In this document: positions 18,023 through 26,261 of the stretch, in pieces
Position numbering within the stretch: the first letter of the stretch is position 1
Layout: every line of letters begins with the position of its first letter
Assembly (NCBI RefSeq): GCF_016307205.1
Contig: NZ_JAEIJD010000002.1
Span: 372,001 to 436,000 of the forward strand
Reading direction: 5' to 3'
Length of the DNA: 64,000 nt
Source: Pontibaca salina
GTDB lineage: Bacteria; Pseudomonadota; Alphaproteobacteria; Rhodobacterales; Rhodobacteraceae
Position numbers and translations under genes: made by a program
Notes under the pieces: generated by a model
What the model was told of the DNA's origin: nothing
The model's database searches: none
What the model saw: the letters and a program-made list of their open reading frames with translations, nothing else

Positions 18023-19048
18023 TTGGAACGCATCTTATCTGATAACCCCGAACCGCCCAACAGTCATGCAGCAAATATCGGGGGCGGGATTACATTGCGA
18101 CGGCTGCAGATCTTCTGGGTTGTGGCGCATAGCGACACCTTGACCAAGGCGGCCAAGCAATTAGGGGTGGCGCAACCGTCGTTATCCCAACAGCTTTCCG
18201 GGCTGGAAAGTGCGGTGGGCGCGCAATTGTTTGAGCGTCGCTCAAACCGCATGATCCTGACCGAAGAGGGGCGCAGCATCTTGCGGCTGGCCGAGCGGGT
18301 TCTCAACAGCATGCAGGCGTTGGAAGAGGGCGTCGAGGCCATCGGCAAGGGCGCGCGCCAAACCATCCGGTTGGCCGGGCTAAGTTCAATTCTGCGGGTA
18401 CTGCTGCCACAGGCGATCGCAGCGGTTCATGCAGTAACCCCGGATGCCGATTTTGATATTCACGACTGCGCGCCGGCTGAGGTTCTGGATCTGCTTTATG
18501 GGCGGCACATCAATATGGGGCTGATCGCGTCGAATTCGATCGCATCAGCTAGCGCCGGGTTTCATCAGATGCCCATTTTGGCGGACCCGCTGGTTTTGGT
18601 GGTGCCCGCGCGGCTGCGGCTCGACGACGTGCGCGATCCCGAAACGGATCTGGCCAAAGCCGATCTGGCGCTGCTGAACCGCACGATCCAGTTTTCATTT
18701 GGCACGCAATATAGCGCACGGGTGCAGGCTTGGTATGATCGTAGGTTGCCGCAAAACGCGCTGTTTGCCCGTGTACGCAGTTATGAAAGCGCCATAGCGA
18801 TGGTGCAGCAAAATCTCGGCGTTTGTCTGGCACCGGCCCTGTCGACACTGGTTGGGGGCAAGCCTTCCGAACATGTACGACTGTATCGCGTCGATCTAGA
18901 GCCGCGCCACATTGTGGCTTTGGTGGCGCCGCAATATCTACACAATCCGGCCTATACCGCGTTAATCAAAGCGCTTCAGGCCGCCGGAAACGCGTACGAC
19001 ATGCCGCCGATCCACGACCTGCCGCGCTTCATGATGGCCGCCTTATAG
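18023..19048 (+). CDS. LysR-family transcriptional regulator
   Basis: This 341-residue DNA-binding regulator has an N-terminal winged helix-turn-helix (LTKAAKQLGVAQPSLSQQLS, about residues 38-57) and a C-terminal effector-binding domain that detects a small molecule. About 20 extra residues precede the usual start of the domain. The start is read as TTG at 18023 because AGGAGG lies about ten bases upstream. It sits between the transporter genes and pqqA, so it may control the PQQ or xox genes, although no target site was identified. The effector is unknown. Confidence 0.85.
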   Translation: MERILSDNPEPPNSHAANIGGGITLRRLQIFWVVAHSDTLTKAAKQLGVAQPSLSQQLSGLESAVGAQLFERRSNRMILTEEGRSILRLAERVLNSMQALEEGVEAIGKGARQTIRLAGLSSILRVLLPQAIAAVHAVTPDADFDIHDCAPAEVLDLLYGRHINMGLIASNSIASASAGFHQMPILADPLVLVVPARLRLDDVRDPETDLAKADLALLNRTIQFSFGTQYSARVQAWYDRRLPQNALFARVRSYESAIAMVQQNLGVCLAPALSTLVGGKPSEHVRLYRVDLEPRHIVALVAPQYLHNPAYTALIKALQAAGNAYDMPPIHDLPRFMMAAL

Positions 19049-19146
19049 GTTGGCCCTATCACCAGCATAGATGGACGTTCTCCACTGGCGGTCTACTATT
19101 GAATAAGCAGCACCGAGCTGTGCAAAAAAACCAAAGGAGAAGAGTC

Positions 19147-19227
19147 ATGGCATGGAAAGCTCCTAAAATTGAAGAAGTGTCTGTCGGCATGGAAATCAAC
19201 ATGTATGCCTGCGCTAAGCAGAAATAG
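19147..19227 (+). CDS. pqqA: PQQ precursor peptide PqqA
   Basis: PqqA is the ribosomal precursor from which PQQ is built by joining the side chains of a glutamate and a tyrosine. This 26-residue peptide contains the required pair in EINMY: Glu16 and Tyr20. AAAGGAGAAG precedes the ATG. The peptide is bound by the PqqD chaperone and cross-linked by PqqE. It lies 41 bases before pqqB; its high translation relative to the other pqq genes is usual in this pathway. Confidence 0.95.
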   Translation: MAWKAPKIEEVSVGMEINMYACAKQK

Positions 19228-19268
19228 AACTTGGTTCTTCGTTCGTTGATCACCAAAGATCTCTGGCC

Positions 19269-20189
19269 ATGCTGAAGATCATTGTCCTTGGCACCGCGGC
19301 GGGCGGAGGAATACCGCAATGGAACTGCAATTGCGCCGGGTGTCAGGCGGCGCGGGAACGTCCCGAACTGGTCGGTACCCAAGCCTCGATCGCGGTTAGC
19401 GGCGATGGCGAGAACTGGTTTTTAATCAACGCCTCGCCCGATATCCGCCAGCAGATCAATGCCACGCCGCAACTGCGTCCTGTCTTTGGCAGAAAACGTC
19501 ATAGCCCGATTGCGGGGGTGATCCTGACCAATGGCGAGATTGATGCTGTCGCCGGTCTGCTGAACCTGCGCGAGGGGTCGCCATTCACGATTTATGGTCA
19601 TGATCGCGTGCTGTCGGTTTTGGCTGAGAATAGCATCTTTAACGTGCTGAACCGTGATCAGGTGCCGCGTGTGCCGGTGCAGCACGACAAGGCGTTTGAG
19701 TTGAAACTTCAGAACGGCGCAGCCTCGGGGCTCACGGTTGAGCCTTTTGCAGTGTCCGGCAAACCCGCTTGGTATCTGGAGGGTGCAGCGCAGGACAAGG
19801 GCGGAGCAGGTGATACCATGGGTCTGCATATTCGTGAAACGGACAGCGAAAACGGTTTTTTCTTCATTGCTGCCTGTGGCCAGATAACCGGCGATCTGAA
19901 ACAGCAGATCCAAGGGGCCAAGCTGGTATTTTTCGACGGCACCCTTTGGCGGGACGACGAAATGATCGCCGCCGGGCTGAGCCAGAAAACCGGTCAACGG
20001 ATGGGCCATGTGTCCGTCTCGGGCGAGGACGGCGCACTGGCCAGTCTGGCCGGGCTCGACATTAAGCAGAAGCTGTTCATCCACATCAACAACTCCAACC
20101 CGATCCTACGCCCCGAAAGCGATGAGCGCCGCGAGATCGAGGCGGCGGGGTGGCGGATTCCAGAAGCAGGTGAGGAGATCGTCTTGTGA
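19269..20189 (+). CDS. pqqB: PQQ biosynthesis protein PqqB
   Basis: PqqB is a metallo-beta-lactamase-fold protein of 306 residues; in Methylorubrum it is reported as an iron-dependent hydroxylase acting on the cross-linked precursor. The Cys cluster WNCNCAGCQAAR (near residues 18-29) is the structural zinc site. The active-site stretch reads ILTNGEIDAVAGLLNLREG and the C-terminus contains the HINNSNPIL motif. The end overlaps pqqC by four bases (GTGA). Length and neighbours fit the standard pqqABCDE order. Confidence 0.96.
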   Translation: MLKIIVLGTAAGGGIPQWNCNCAGCQAARERPELVGTQASIAVSGDGENWFLINASPDIRQQINATPQLRPVFGRKRHSPIAGVILTNGEIDAVAGLLNLREGSPFTIYGHDRVLSVLAENSIFNVLNRDQVPRVPVQHDKAFELKLQNGAASGLTVEPFAVSGKPAWYLEGAAQDKGGAGDTMGLHIRETDSENGFFFIAACGQITGDLKQQIQGAKLVFFDGTLWRDDEMIAAGLSQKTGQRMGHVSVSGEDGALASLAGLDIKQKLFIHINNSNPILRPESDERREIEAAGWRIPEAGEEIVL

Positions 20190-20947
20190 GTGCGTTTGAC
20201 GCCATCCCGACGCAGGACCCGCCCTTGCTGGATGCCGACGCGTTGGAACAGCGGCTGCGGGACATCGGGGCCAAGCGCTATCATAACCTGCACCCCTTTC
20301 ACGAGATGTTGCATAACGGCCAAATGAACAAGGGGCAGGTGCAGGCCTGGGCGCTAAACCGTTATTATTACCAAAGTTCAATACCGATCAAGGACGCGGT
20401 GGTTCTGTCGCGGTTCCGCGATCGACAGACCCGTATCGCGTGGCGTCATCGGATCGAGGACCATGACGGCAACACGGATAGCGAGGGCGGCATCGAACGC
20501 TGGCTGCAATTGACCACGGGGTTGGGGCTGGACCCGGCCTATGTAGAGTCGACCCAAGGTATTCTGCCGGCAACGCGGTTTGCGGTCGATGCTTATGTTG
20601 ACTTCGTTGGCCGGCGATCACCGCTGGAAGCGATTGCTTCTTCGCTAACTGAATTATTCGCGCCGAGCATTCACGAGCAGCGGATCGCCGGAATGCTTGA
20701 ACATTACGACTTCATCAACCCCGGCGTCATGACCTATTTTCAGCGCCGTCTGGAACAGGCGCCGCGCGATGCCAATTTCGCGCTGGATTATGTCCGCACT
20801 CACGCCACCACGCCCGCGGCCCGCGAGGCCGTGTGTCAGGCGCTGATCTTCAAGACCAATGTGCTTTGGGTGCAGCTTGACGCGCTTTATCATGCCTATG
20901 TCTCTGGCTTCCCGCCCCCCGGCGCGTTCCGGCCCGAGCGGCTGTGA
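20186..20947 (+). CDS. pqqC: Pyrroloquinoline-quinone synthase PqqC
   Basis: PqqC carries out the final ring closure and eight-electron oxidation of AHQQ to PQQ with oxygen. The 253-residue all-helical protein shows the conserved YYYQSSIPIKDA and WRHRIEDHDG segments that line the active site, plus ELFAPSIHEQRI. The start codon is GTG in the GTGA overlap with pqqB, and its end similarly overlaps pqqD. It is a stand-alone pqqC; in some methylotrophs it is fused to PqqD. Confidence 0.96.
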   Translation: MSAFDAIPTQDPPLLDADALEQRLRDIGAKRYHNLHPFHEMLHNGQMNKGQVQAWALNRYYYQSSIPIKDAVVLSRFRDRQTRIAWRHRIEDHDGNTDSEGGIERWLQLTTGLGLDPAYVESTQGILPATRFAVDAYVDFVGRRSPLEAIASSLTELFAPSIHEQRIAGMLEHYDFINPGVMTYFQRRLEQAPRDANFALDYVRTHATTPAAREAVCQALIFKTNVLWVQLDALYHAYVSGFPPPGAFRPERL

Positions 20948-21258
20948 ACGGGGCCCGAAGACATATCCAGCTTGCGCTCGACACGCGGCCCATACTGCCG
21001 CGCCACGTGAAGCTCAAATTCGACAAGCAGCGTGAGCGGTGGCTGTTGCTGGCCCCCGAACGCATTCTTGTGCCCGATGAGATCGCGGTCGAGGTGTTGC
21101 ACCTGTGTGACGGCAAGGCTTCCATCGCAGCGTTGGTGGCAGAGCTGGCCGCGAAATATGACGCGCCCGAGGCCGAGATTATGCGCGATGTGCGTGCGAT
21201 GCTTCAGGATTTGGCGGATAAGGGGTTTCTGGCTGAGAACACGGAGGCGATCCCATGA
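20944..21258 (+). CDS. pqqD: PqqA-binding chaperone PqqD
   Basis: PqqD is a small peptide chaperone that delivers PqqA to PqqE. This version has 104 residues with the typical RPILPRHVKLKFDKQRERWLLLAPER beginning (described here only by its pattern) and VPDEIAVEVLHLCDG. The start is GTG overlapping the PqqC stop; the end overlaps pqqE by four bases with ACGGAGG in front. The chain of overlaps implies stoichiometric, coupled translation of pqqB to pqqE. Confidence 0.95.
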   Translation: MNGARRHIQLALDTRPILPRHVKLKFDKQRERWLLLAPERILVPDEIAVEVLHLCDGKASIAALVAELAAKYDAPEAEIMRDVRAMLQDLADKGFLAENTEAIP

Positions 21259-22418
21259 CAGACGCAAAGTCAGACCCTCTCGCACCGGCCAAATCAACCC
21301 CCTTTGGCCTGCCGCTGTCGGTTCTGGCCGAGATCACCCATCGGTGCCCGTTGCAATGCCCTTATTGCTCGAACCCGATCGAAATGGATCGCGCCGCGAG
21401 CGAACTTTCGACCGAAGAATGGCAGCGTGTCCTGCACGAGCTTGCGGATCTCGGCGTGCTTCAGATCCACTTTTCGGGCGGAGAGCCGACGGCGCGCACG
21501 GACCTTCTGGAACTGGTGCAATGTGCCACGGATGTCGGGCTTTATTCCAATTTGATTACTTCAGGGGTTTTGTTAACGAAGGACCGGCTTGCGGCGCTTT
21601 ATCAGGCAGGCCTGTCCCATGTGCAGATCAGTTTCCAAGCCAGTGATGAGACGCTTGCCAACCGCATCGGGGCCCATCGGCGCGGTCATGCCAAGAAACT
21701 GGAGGCTGCGAAATGGACGCGCGAAGTCGGGCTGCCATTAACCGTGAACGCGGTTGTACATCGCCAGAATTTGCATGAACTGCCTGATCTGATCGACATG
21801 GCGGTGGCGCTTGATGCCGACCGGCTGGAGGTGGCCAATGTCCAATATTACGGCTGGGCACTGAAAAACCGCGCTGCCTTGATGCCCAGCGAGGCCCAGA
21901 TCGAGGAGGCTACAGCCGTGGTCGATACGGCGCGCAAACGGTTGCTCGGTATCCTTGAGATTGATTATGTCGTGCCCGATTATTACGCGCTGCGCCCCAA
22001 GAAATGTATGGGCGGCTGGGGGCGGCAGTTTTTCAACATCTCGCCCGCAGGCAAGGTGCTGCCCTGCCACGCGGCGGAGAGCATAACCGGGCTGGTGTTT
22101 GACTCGGTGCGCGATCACTCGCTGGCGTGGATTTGGGAGCATTCGCCCGCCTTCAATCTCTATAGGGGTACCGATTGGATGCCGGAACCTTGCCGCAGTT
22201 GCGCGCTGAGAGAAGAGGATTACGGCGGGTGCCGCTGTCAAGCCTTCGCGCTGACCGGCAATGCCGCCAATACCGATCCGGCCTGCGCCTTGTCGCCACA
22301 GCATGACGAGATTTTTCAGACCGCAAGGCGCGAGGCCGCCGACGGGTCTTCGCGCTTCATCTACCGCAATTTTATCGGCGGCACGGCCGAACCCGAAGTG
22401 GAGAATAACGATAGATAG
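21255..22418 (+). CDS. pqqE: PqqA peptide cyclase (radical SAM) PqqE
   Basis: PqqE forms the carbon-carbon bond between Glu and Tyr of PqqA using S-adenosylmethionine radicals. The radical SAM cluster ligands CPLQCPYC are at Cys31, Cys35 and Cys38. The C-terminal SPASM region carries further cysteines in KKCMGGWG, LPCHAAES, EPCRSCALR and GGCRCQAF. The length of 387 residues is usual. The gene overlaps pqqD by four bases and closes the classic pqqABCDE set; the next gene follows within about 35 bases. Confidence 0.96.
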   Translation: MTDAKSDPLAPAKSTPFGLPLSVLAEITHRCPLQCPYCSNPIEMDRAASELSTEEWQRVLHELADLGVLQIHFSGGEPTARTDLLELVQCATDVGLYSNLITSGVLLTKDRLAALYQAGLSHVQISFQASDETLANRIGAHRRGHAKKLEAAKWTREVGLPLTVNAVVHRQNLHELPDLIDMAVALDADRLEVANVQYYGWALKNRAALMPSEAQIEEATAVVDTARKRLLGILEIDYVVPDYYALRPKKCMGGWGRQFFNISPAGKVLPCHAAESITGLVFDSVRDHSLAWIWEHSPAFNLYRGTDWMPEPCRSCALREEDYGGCRCQAFALTGNAANTDPACALSPQHDEIFQTARREAADGSSRFIYRNFIGGTAEPEVENNDR

Positions 22419-22452
22419 GGCAGGCTCAGATGAAAGGCACCCAGCCGGTGTA

Positions 22453-23382
22453 TTGAGCACCGGGCATGTCGCGGTCGGTGATGGGCACGAACTCTATGTC
22501 GAGACCTCGGGGGATATTCATGGCACCCCGATTGTCTTTCTGCACGGAGGGCCGGGCAGCGGTGCCCAAGCAGCGCATCGCAAGCTGTTCCCTGAAAGTG
22601 CCTATCTGGTGATGTTCGATCAGCGCGGTGCGGGATTGAGCAGACCAAAAGGCAGTCGTGCCGCCAACACCACGGATCATTTGATCGCCGATATGGAAAA
22701 GCTGCGGGCGCAATTCGGAATCGACAAATGGATCGTGGTCGGCGGCTCGTGGGGCGCGACGCTGGCGCTGGCTTATGCCCAACGGCACCCCCAGCAGACT
22801 TTGGGACTGGTCTTGCGGTCGATATTTCTGGGGACCCGTACCGAGCTGGAAACCGCATTCTGTGATAATTTGGCGATGTTCCATCCCGCGCTGCACGCGG
22901 ACTTTCTGGCGCTTTTGCCCGAGAGCGAACGCGCCCGCCCACTTGACGCCTATTGGGCGCATATTTTGGACAACGACACGCATCACAGCCGCCGTTTTGC
23001 CTTGGCGTGGCACGATACCGAGCGCATCTTGTCCCAGATCGCGCCGACACAGACGCGCCTTGATCCGCTTCGGCTGAATAATCGGAATATGATTTTGCCG
23101 GCCTCGCCCTTCATGGAGGCGCATTATTTCAGCTATGATTGTTTCCTGAAGAACAGGCCGTTGTTGCAGAATGCGCCGGCGCTGGCAGAGATTCCGGGTA
23201 TTATCGTGCAGGCTCGCTATGACCTGTTATGCCCGCCATCGACGTCCCACAGGTTAGCAGCGCGCTGGTCGGGCGTTGAAATCCGCTATGTAGGGCAGGC
23301 GGGTCATTCGATAAACGATGGCCAGACTATGCCAGCGATGCAGCGCGCGATCATCGACATGATCGGTCACATCGCGCCATGA
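22453..23382 (+). CDS. Proline iminopeptidase-like alpha/beta hydrolase linked to pqq
   Basis: The protein resembles proline iminopeptidases: HGGPGSG oxyanion motif, nucleophile in GGSWGAT, acid in ARYDLLCPP and histidine in GQAGHSI. Homology begins about GVLSTGHVAVGDGHELYVE. No in-frame ATG exists after the pqqE stop, so TTG at 22453 is proposed. It overlaps the stop of an eight-codon reading frame beginning at ATG 22430, suggesting translational coupling; a single-base frameshift joining that ATG to the gene is an alternative. The gene overlaps the M16 peptidase by four bases. It may help trim the PQQ precursor. Confidence 0.8.
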   Translation: MSTGHVAVGDGHELYVETSGDIHGTPIVFLHGGPGSGAQAAHRKLFPESAYLVMFDQRGAGLSRPKGSRAANTTDHLIADMEKLRAQFGIDKWIVVGGSWGATLALAYAQRHPQQTLGLVLRSIFLGTRTELETAFCDNLAMFHPALHADFLALLPESERARPLDAYWAHILDNDTHHSRRFALAWHDTERILSQIAPTQTRLDPLRLNNRNMILPASPFMEAHYFSYDCFLKNRPLLQNAPALAEIPGIIVQARYDLLCPPSTSHRLAARWSGVEIRYVGQAGHSINDGQTMPAMQRAIIDMIGHIAP

Positions 23383-26171
23383 CCCGCAGCGCGGTCTCGG
23401 GATTTACTGAGGTCGCAACCGGTGAAATCGCCGAAATTCACACCCGTTTCCGTCATTTCCGACATGACCGGACGGGCGCTGAGGCGGTGTTTTTGCTCAA
23501 CGCGGATGCCGTTCAAACATTTTCTATCGCCTTTCGCACCTATCCGACGGATTCCACCGGCATCGCCCATGTGCTTGAACATTGTGTCCTGTCCGGCTCG
23601 CGCGCCTACCCTATAGGCCGACCATTTGAGGAACTTCTGAAAGGATCGTTGCAAAGCTATCTCAACGCCTCGACCAATCCCGATTTTACCATCTTTCCGG
23701 TCGCCAGCCCGCATCCACAGGATTTTAGTAACCTCGTGGATGTCTATCTTGATGCAGTGTTTTTTCCGCTGTTGACAGAGGAAAGTTTCCGGCGTGAGGG
23801 CTGGCACCAGACCGCCGATGGCTCTTATCAGGGCGTGGTCCTAAGCGAGCTGAGAGGGGTCTATGCTGCGTCCGAATATATATCGGCCGAGCAAGCCCGC
23901 CGTTCGCTGTTCCGCGCGGGTCCATATAGTCATGCTCATGGCGGCGATCCTGCGCAAATAACGGATCTGACACATGCCGCGATGAAACACTTTCATCGGC
24001 GCTATTATCAGCCCTCGAATACGCTGGCTGCATTTTCGGGGGTGGCGGACATTGCGGGAGAACTGCGTCGTCTGGATCGGGTGTTCAGCCAATTCGAAAG
24101 ACGACCGCCGCCACCGCTCCTGACCGGGTCCGTGATCTCCTCACGCAAAATAGTGACATTTGGTCATTCCGGCGGCGGCCCCTCTTGCCTTGCGCTGAAC
24201 TGGGCCTTTCCTAGGGCAAAGGGGCGGCTGGCAGAACTGGCCTATGATGTGCTGTGTGAGGTGGTGGTCGGGCAACCTTTCGCCCCGTTGCGACGTGCGC
24301 TGATTGATGGCGGATATTGCACAGACATCGCTGAAGGGCGGTTTCTGGACGATACTGCGCCGCCACGTCTTTCAGTTCGCCTGACTGGGGTAGACCCTGA
24401 GCGGATCAGCGACGTGGAGCGTGTCACGCGCGAAACAATCGAGCAGGTGATGCGAAAAGGGTATGGCGCTCAGGCTCTGGCGGGCGCCGTGAATGCGGTG
24501 GAGTTTCGATGTCGTGATCGCGGTACGTGGAAACGACCTCATGCGGTGGGTCTTTTGCAGGACCTCACCAAGGCTTGGCGGCTGGGGCGTGATCCACGTC
24601 TTGGGCTTGGATTTGCGCGTGAACTGGCCGAGATTCGCCGCCAACCAGCCGAGTGTTTCGAGGCGATGATGAAGACCCATCTGCTTGATAACCCGCACTT
24701 TGCGCTTGTGGTTTTGACCCCCGACGGCATGCCGAGCAAACGCGCACGCAAGGTGCCATCGCCGCCCCGCCCGAGCAATGCAGCGCGCCGCAAACCGCAG
24801 GCATCGACCGGAATACCACATCTTACGCTGCAAGATCTGTCGCCCGAGCCTGTCGCGCTACCCTTGGCGCGCGAACAGGTCAGCGGCGTGCCTGTCCTGT
24901 TTCACCACCGGCCGACCAACGGGCTGACCTATGTCGACCTTGCTTTTGACCTTCAGGGAATTGCGCAGCTCTCATGCGTGGCGCTGTTCGGCCGGATATG
25001 GCTGCAATCGGGAACCACCTGCCGCAGCGCGCAGGACATGGCGCTTAGGATCGGCACGGAAACCGGCGGCCTGTCCTGTCAGGTTGTGTGCCCGACAATG
25101 GGAAAGGGGCAGGGCGCAGCTGCGCATCTCCTCCTGCGCGCCCGTGCATTGACGCAGCAGGCCCCGTGCCTATTCGACATTCTCGGCGAGTTGTTGAGCG
25201 AGGTTGAGATCCCCGAGCCGCCACAATTGGCCAAACTCGTGGCATCAGAAATCATCCGTCTTCGGGCGCAGATCCTTCCCAAAGCGCATGAATTTCTGGA
25301 TCGACGGCTGCGGGCTCAGATCAACGGGGCCGAACAGACGGACGGTCTGAACTACTTGCAATTTCTCCATGATTTTCAAAGGGTGCTTCGGCGCGACCCA
25401 GATCAGGCCCGCCAGCGCCTTGAGGACCTGCAGAGGGCTATTTGGTGTCGCAAACGGCTTGTGATCAGTATCATTCATGACCAGTCGGGCAGTACAGACC
25501 TTCTGAGGCGAGCCGAGCGGCTGATTGTTTCACTATCCGAGGGAGATAGGGCCAAATCCGCCGATACTCTGCCAGTGTCAAAGCGATCCGAAGCGTTCAT
25601 TGTCCCCGGCGAGGCCAATTTCGTCGGAATGGCATTTGATACGCGCAATCAACCCGCATGCACTGCGTCGTTTGCCGTCGCGCTGCGATGGCTTGAGACC
25701 GGTTGGCTACGGCAGAGGATACGAGACGAAAACGGGGCCTATGGCGTTTTGTGCCGAGGCGATGCTATGAGCGGTATCAGCACGTTTCTCTCCTATCGAG
25801 ATCCGCATATCCTGCCGACGCTTGACGTGTTTTCCGCAGCAGGGCAGCAATTGGCACATGGGATCAGCAAAGAGGATCTGACTCGCGCGATCATAGCCAC
25901 TATCGGGGCTTTGGAGCGTCCGCGATCGCCGCCCGATTGCGGATTGCAAACGCTGACGGATTGGTTGGCCGGATGGACCACCGAGCACCGCAACGGGTTT
26001 CGCGCCGCAGTGCTGGCCACCGAACCAGATGATCTGGAAGATGCCGGCAATGTATTGAGCAGCGCCGCAACTTCAGCCCACATCGTTATACTTGGCGGCA
26101 AAGAGGCGCTTGCCCAAGTGCTGGCGCAACGTCCACATTTGGTCACCCTGAATGATCTGCCCGGAAACTGA
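23379..26171 (+). CDS. M16C-type zinc peptidase (presequence-protease-like) next to pqq
   Basis: This large 930-residue metallopeptidase carries the inverted zinc motif HVLEH at His64, Glu67, His68, with the third ligand probably Glu157 in SELRGVY. The flanking sequence (CVLSGS, LNASTNPDFTIFP) is that of the M16C presequence-protease branch rather than classic PqqF. Two further M16-like halves follow, with a linker near residues 450-480 rich in Arg, Lys and Pro. It overlaps the preceding hydrolase by four bases. PqqF/PqqG in other bacteria cut the modified PqqA peptide, so this enzyme is a natural candidate for that step. Confidence 0.88.
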   Translation: MTRSAVSGFTEVATGEIAEIHTRFRHFRHDRTGAEAVFLLNADAVQTFSIAFRTYPTDSTGIAHVLEHCVLSGSRAYPIGRPFEELLKGSLQSYLNASTNPDFTIFPVASPHPQDFSNLVDVYLDAVFFPLLTEESFRREGWHQTADGSYQGVVLSELRGVYAASEYISAEQARRSLFRAGPYSHAHGGDPAQITDLTHAAMKHFHRRYYQPSNTLAAFSGVADIAGELRRLDRVFSQFERRPPPPLLTGSVISSRKIVTFGHSGGGPSCLALNWAFPRAKGRLAELAYDVLCEVVVGQPFAPLRRALIDGGYCTDIAEGRFLDDTAPPRLSVRLTGVDPERISDVERVTRETIEQVMRKGYGAQALAGAVNAVEFRCRDRGTWKRPHAVGLLQDLTKAWRLGRDPRLGLGFARELAEIRRQPAECFEAMMKTHLLDNPHFALVVLTPDGMPSKRARKVPSPPRPSNAARRKPQASTGIPHLTLQDLSPEPVALPLAREQVSGVPVLFHHRPTNGLTYVDLAFDLQGIAQLSCVALFGRIWLQSGTTCRSAQDMALRIGTETGGLSCQVVCPTMGKGQGAAAHLLLRARALTQQAPCLFDILGELLSEVEIPEPPQLAKLVASEIIRLRAQILPKAHEFLDRRLRAQINGAEQTDGLNYLQFLHDFQRVLRRDPDQARQRLEDLQRAIWCRKRLVISIIHDQSGSTDLLRRAERLIVSLSEGDRAKSADTLPVSKRSEAFIVPGEANFVGMAFDTRNQPACTASFAVALRWLETGWLRQRIRDENGAYGVLCRGDAMSGISTFLSYRDPHILPTLDVFSAAGQQLAHGISKEDLTRAIIATIGALERPRSPPDCGLQTLTDWLAGWTTEHRNGFRAAVLATEPDDLEDAGNVLSSAATSAHIVILGGKEALAQVLAQRPHLVTLNDLPGN

Positions 26172-26180
26172 TCGCACAAT

Positions 26181-26190
26181 CCCCCCCCCC
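26181..26190 (+). repeat. Homopolymer of ten cytosines
   Basis: Ten consecutive C residues lie between the M16 peptidase stop and the SoxYZ-like gene, about 70 bases before the proposed start. It is followed by AT-rich sequence that could hold a promoter. Such a tract is prone to length change during replication or sequencing. Confidence 0.9.
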
Positions 26191-26261
26191 TTAGGGAGCG
26201 GTGTATTTTCCGCATAAAATATGCTATATTTCCAGCTCACATATCATCTAGGAGAGTCGTC

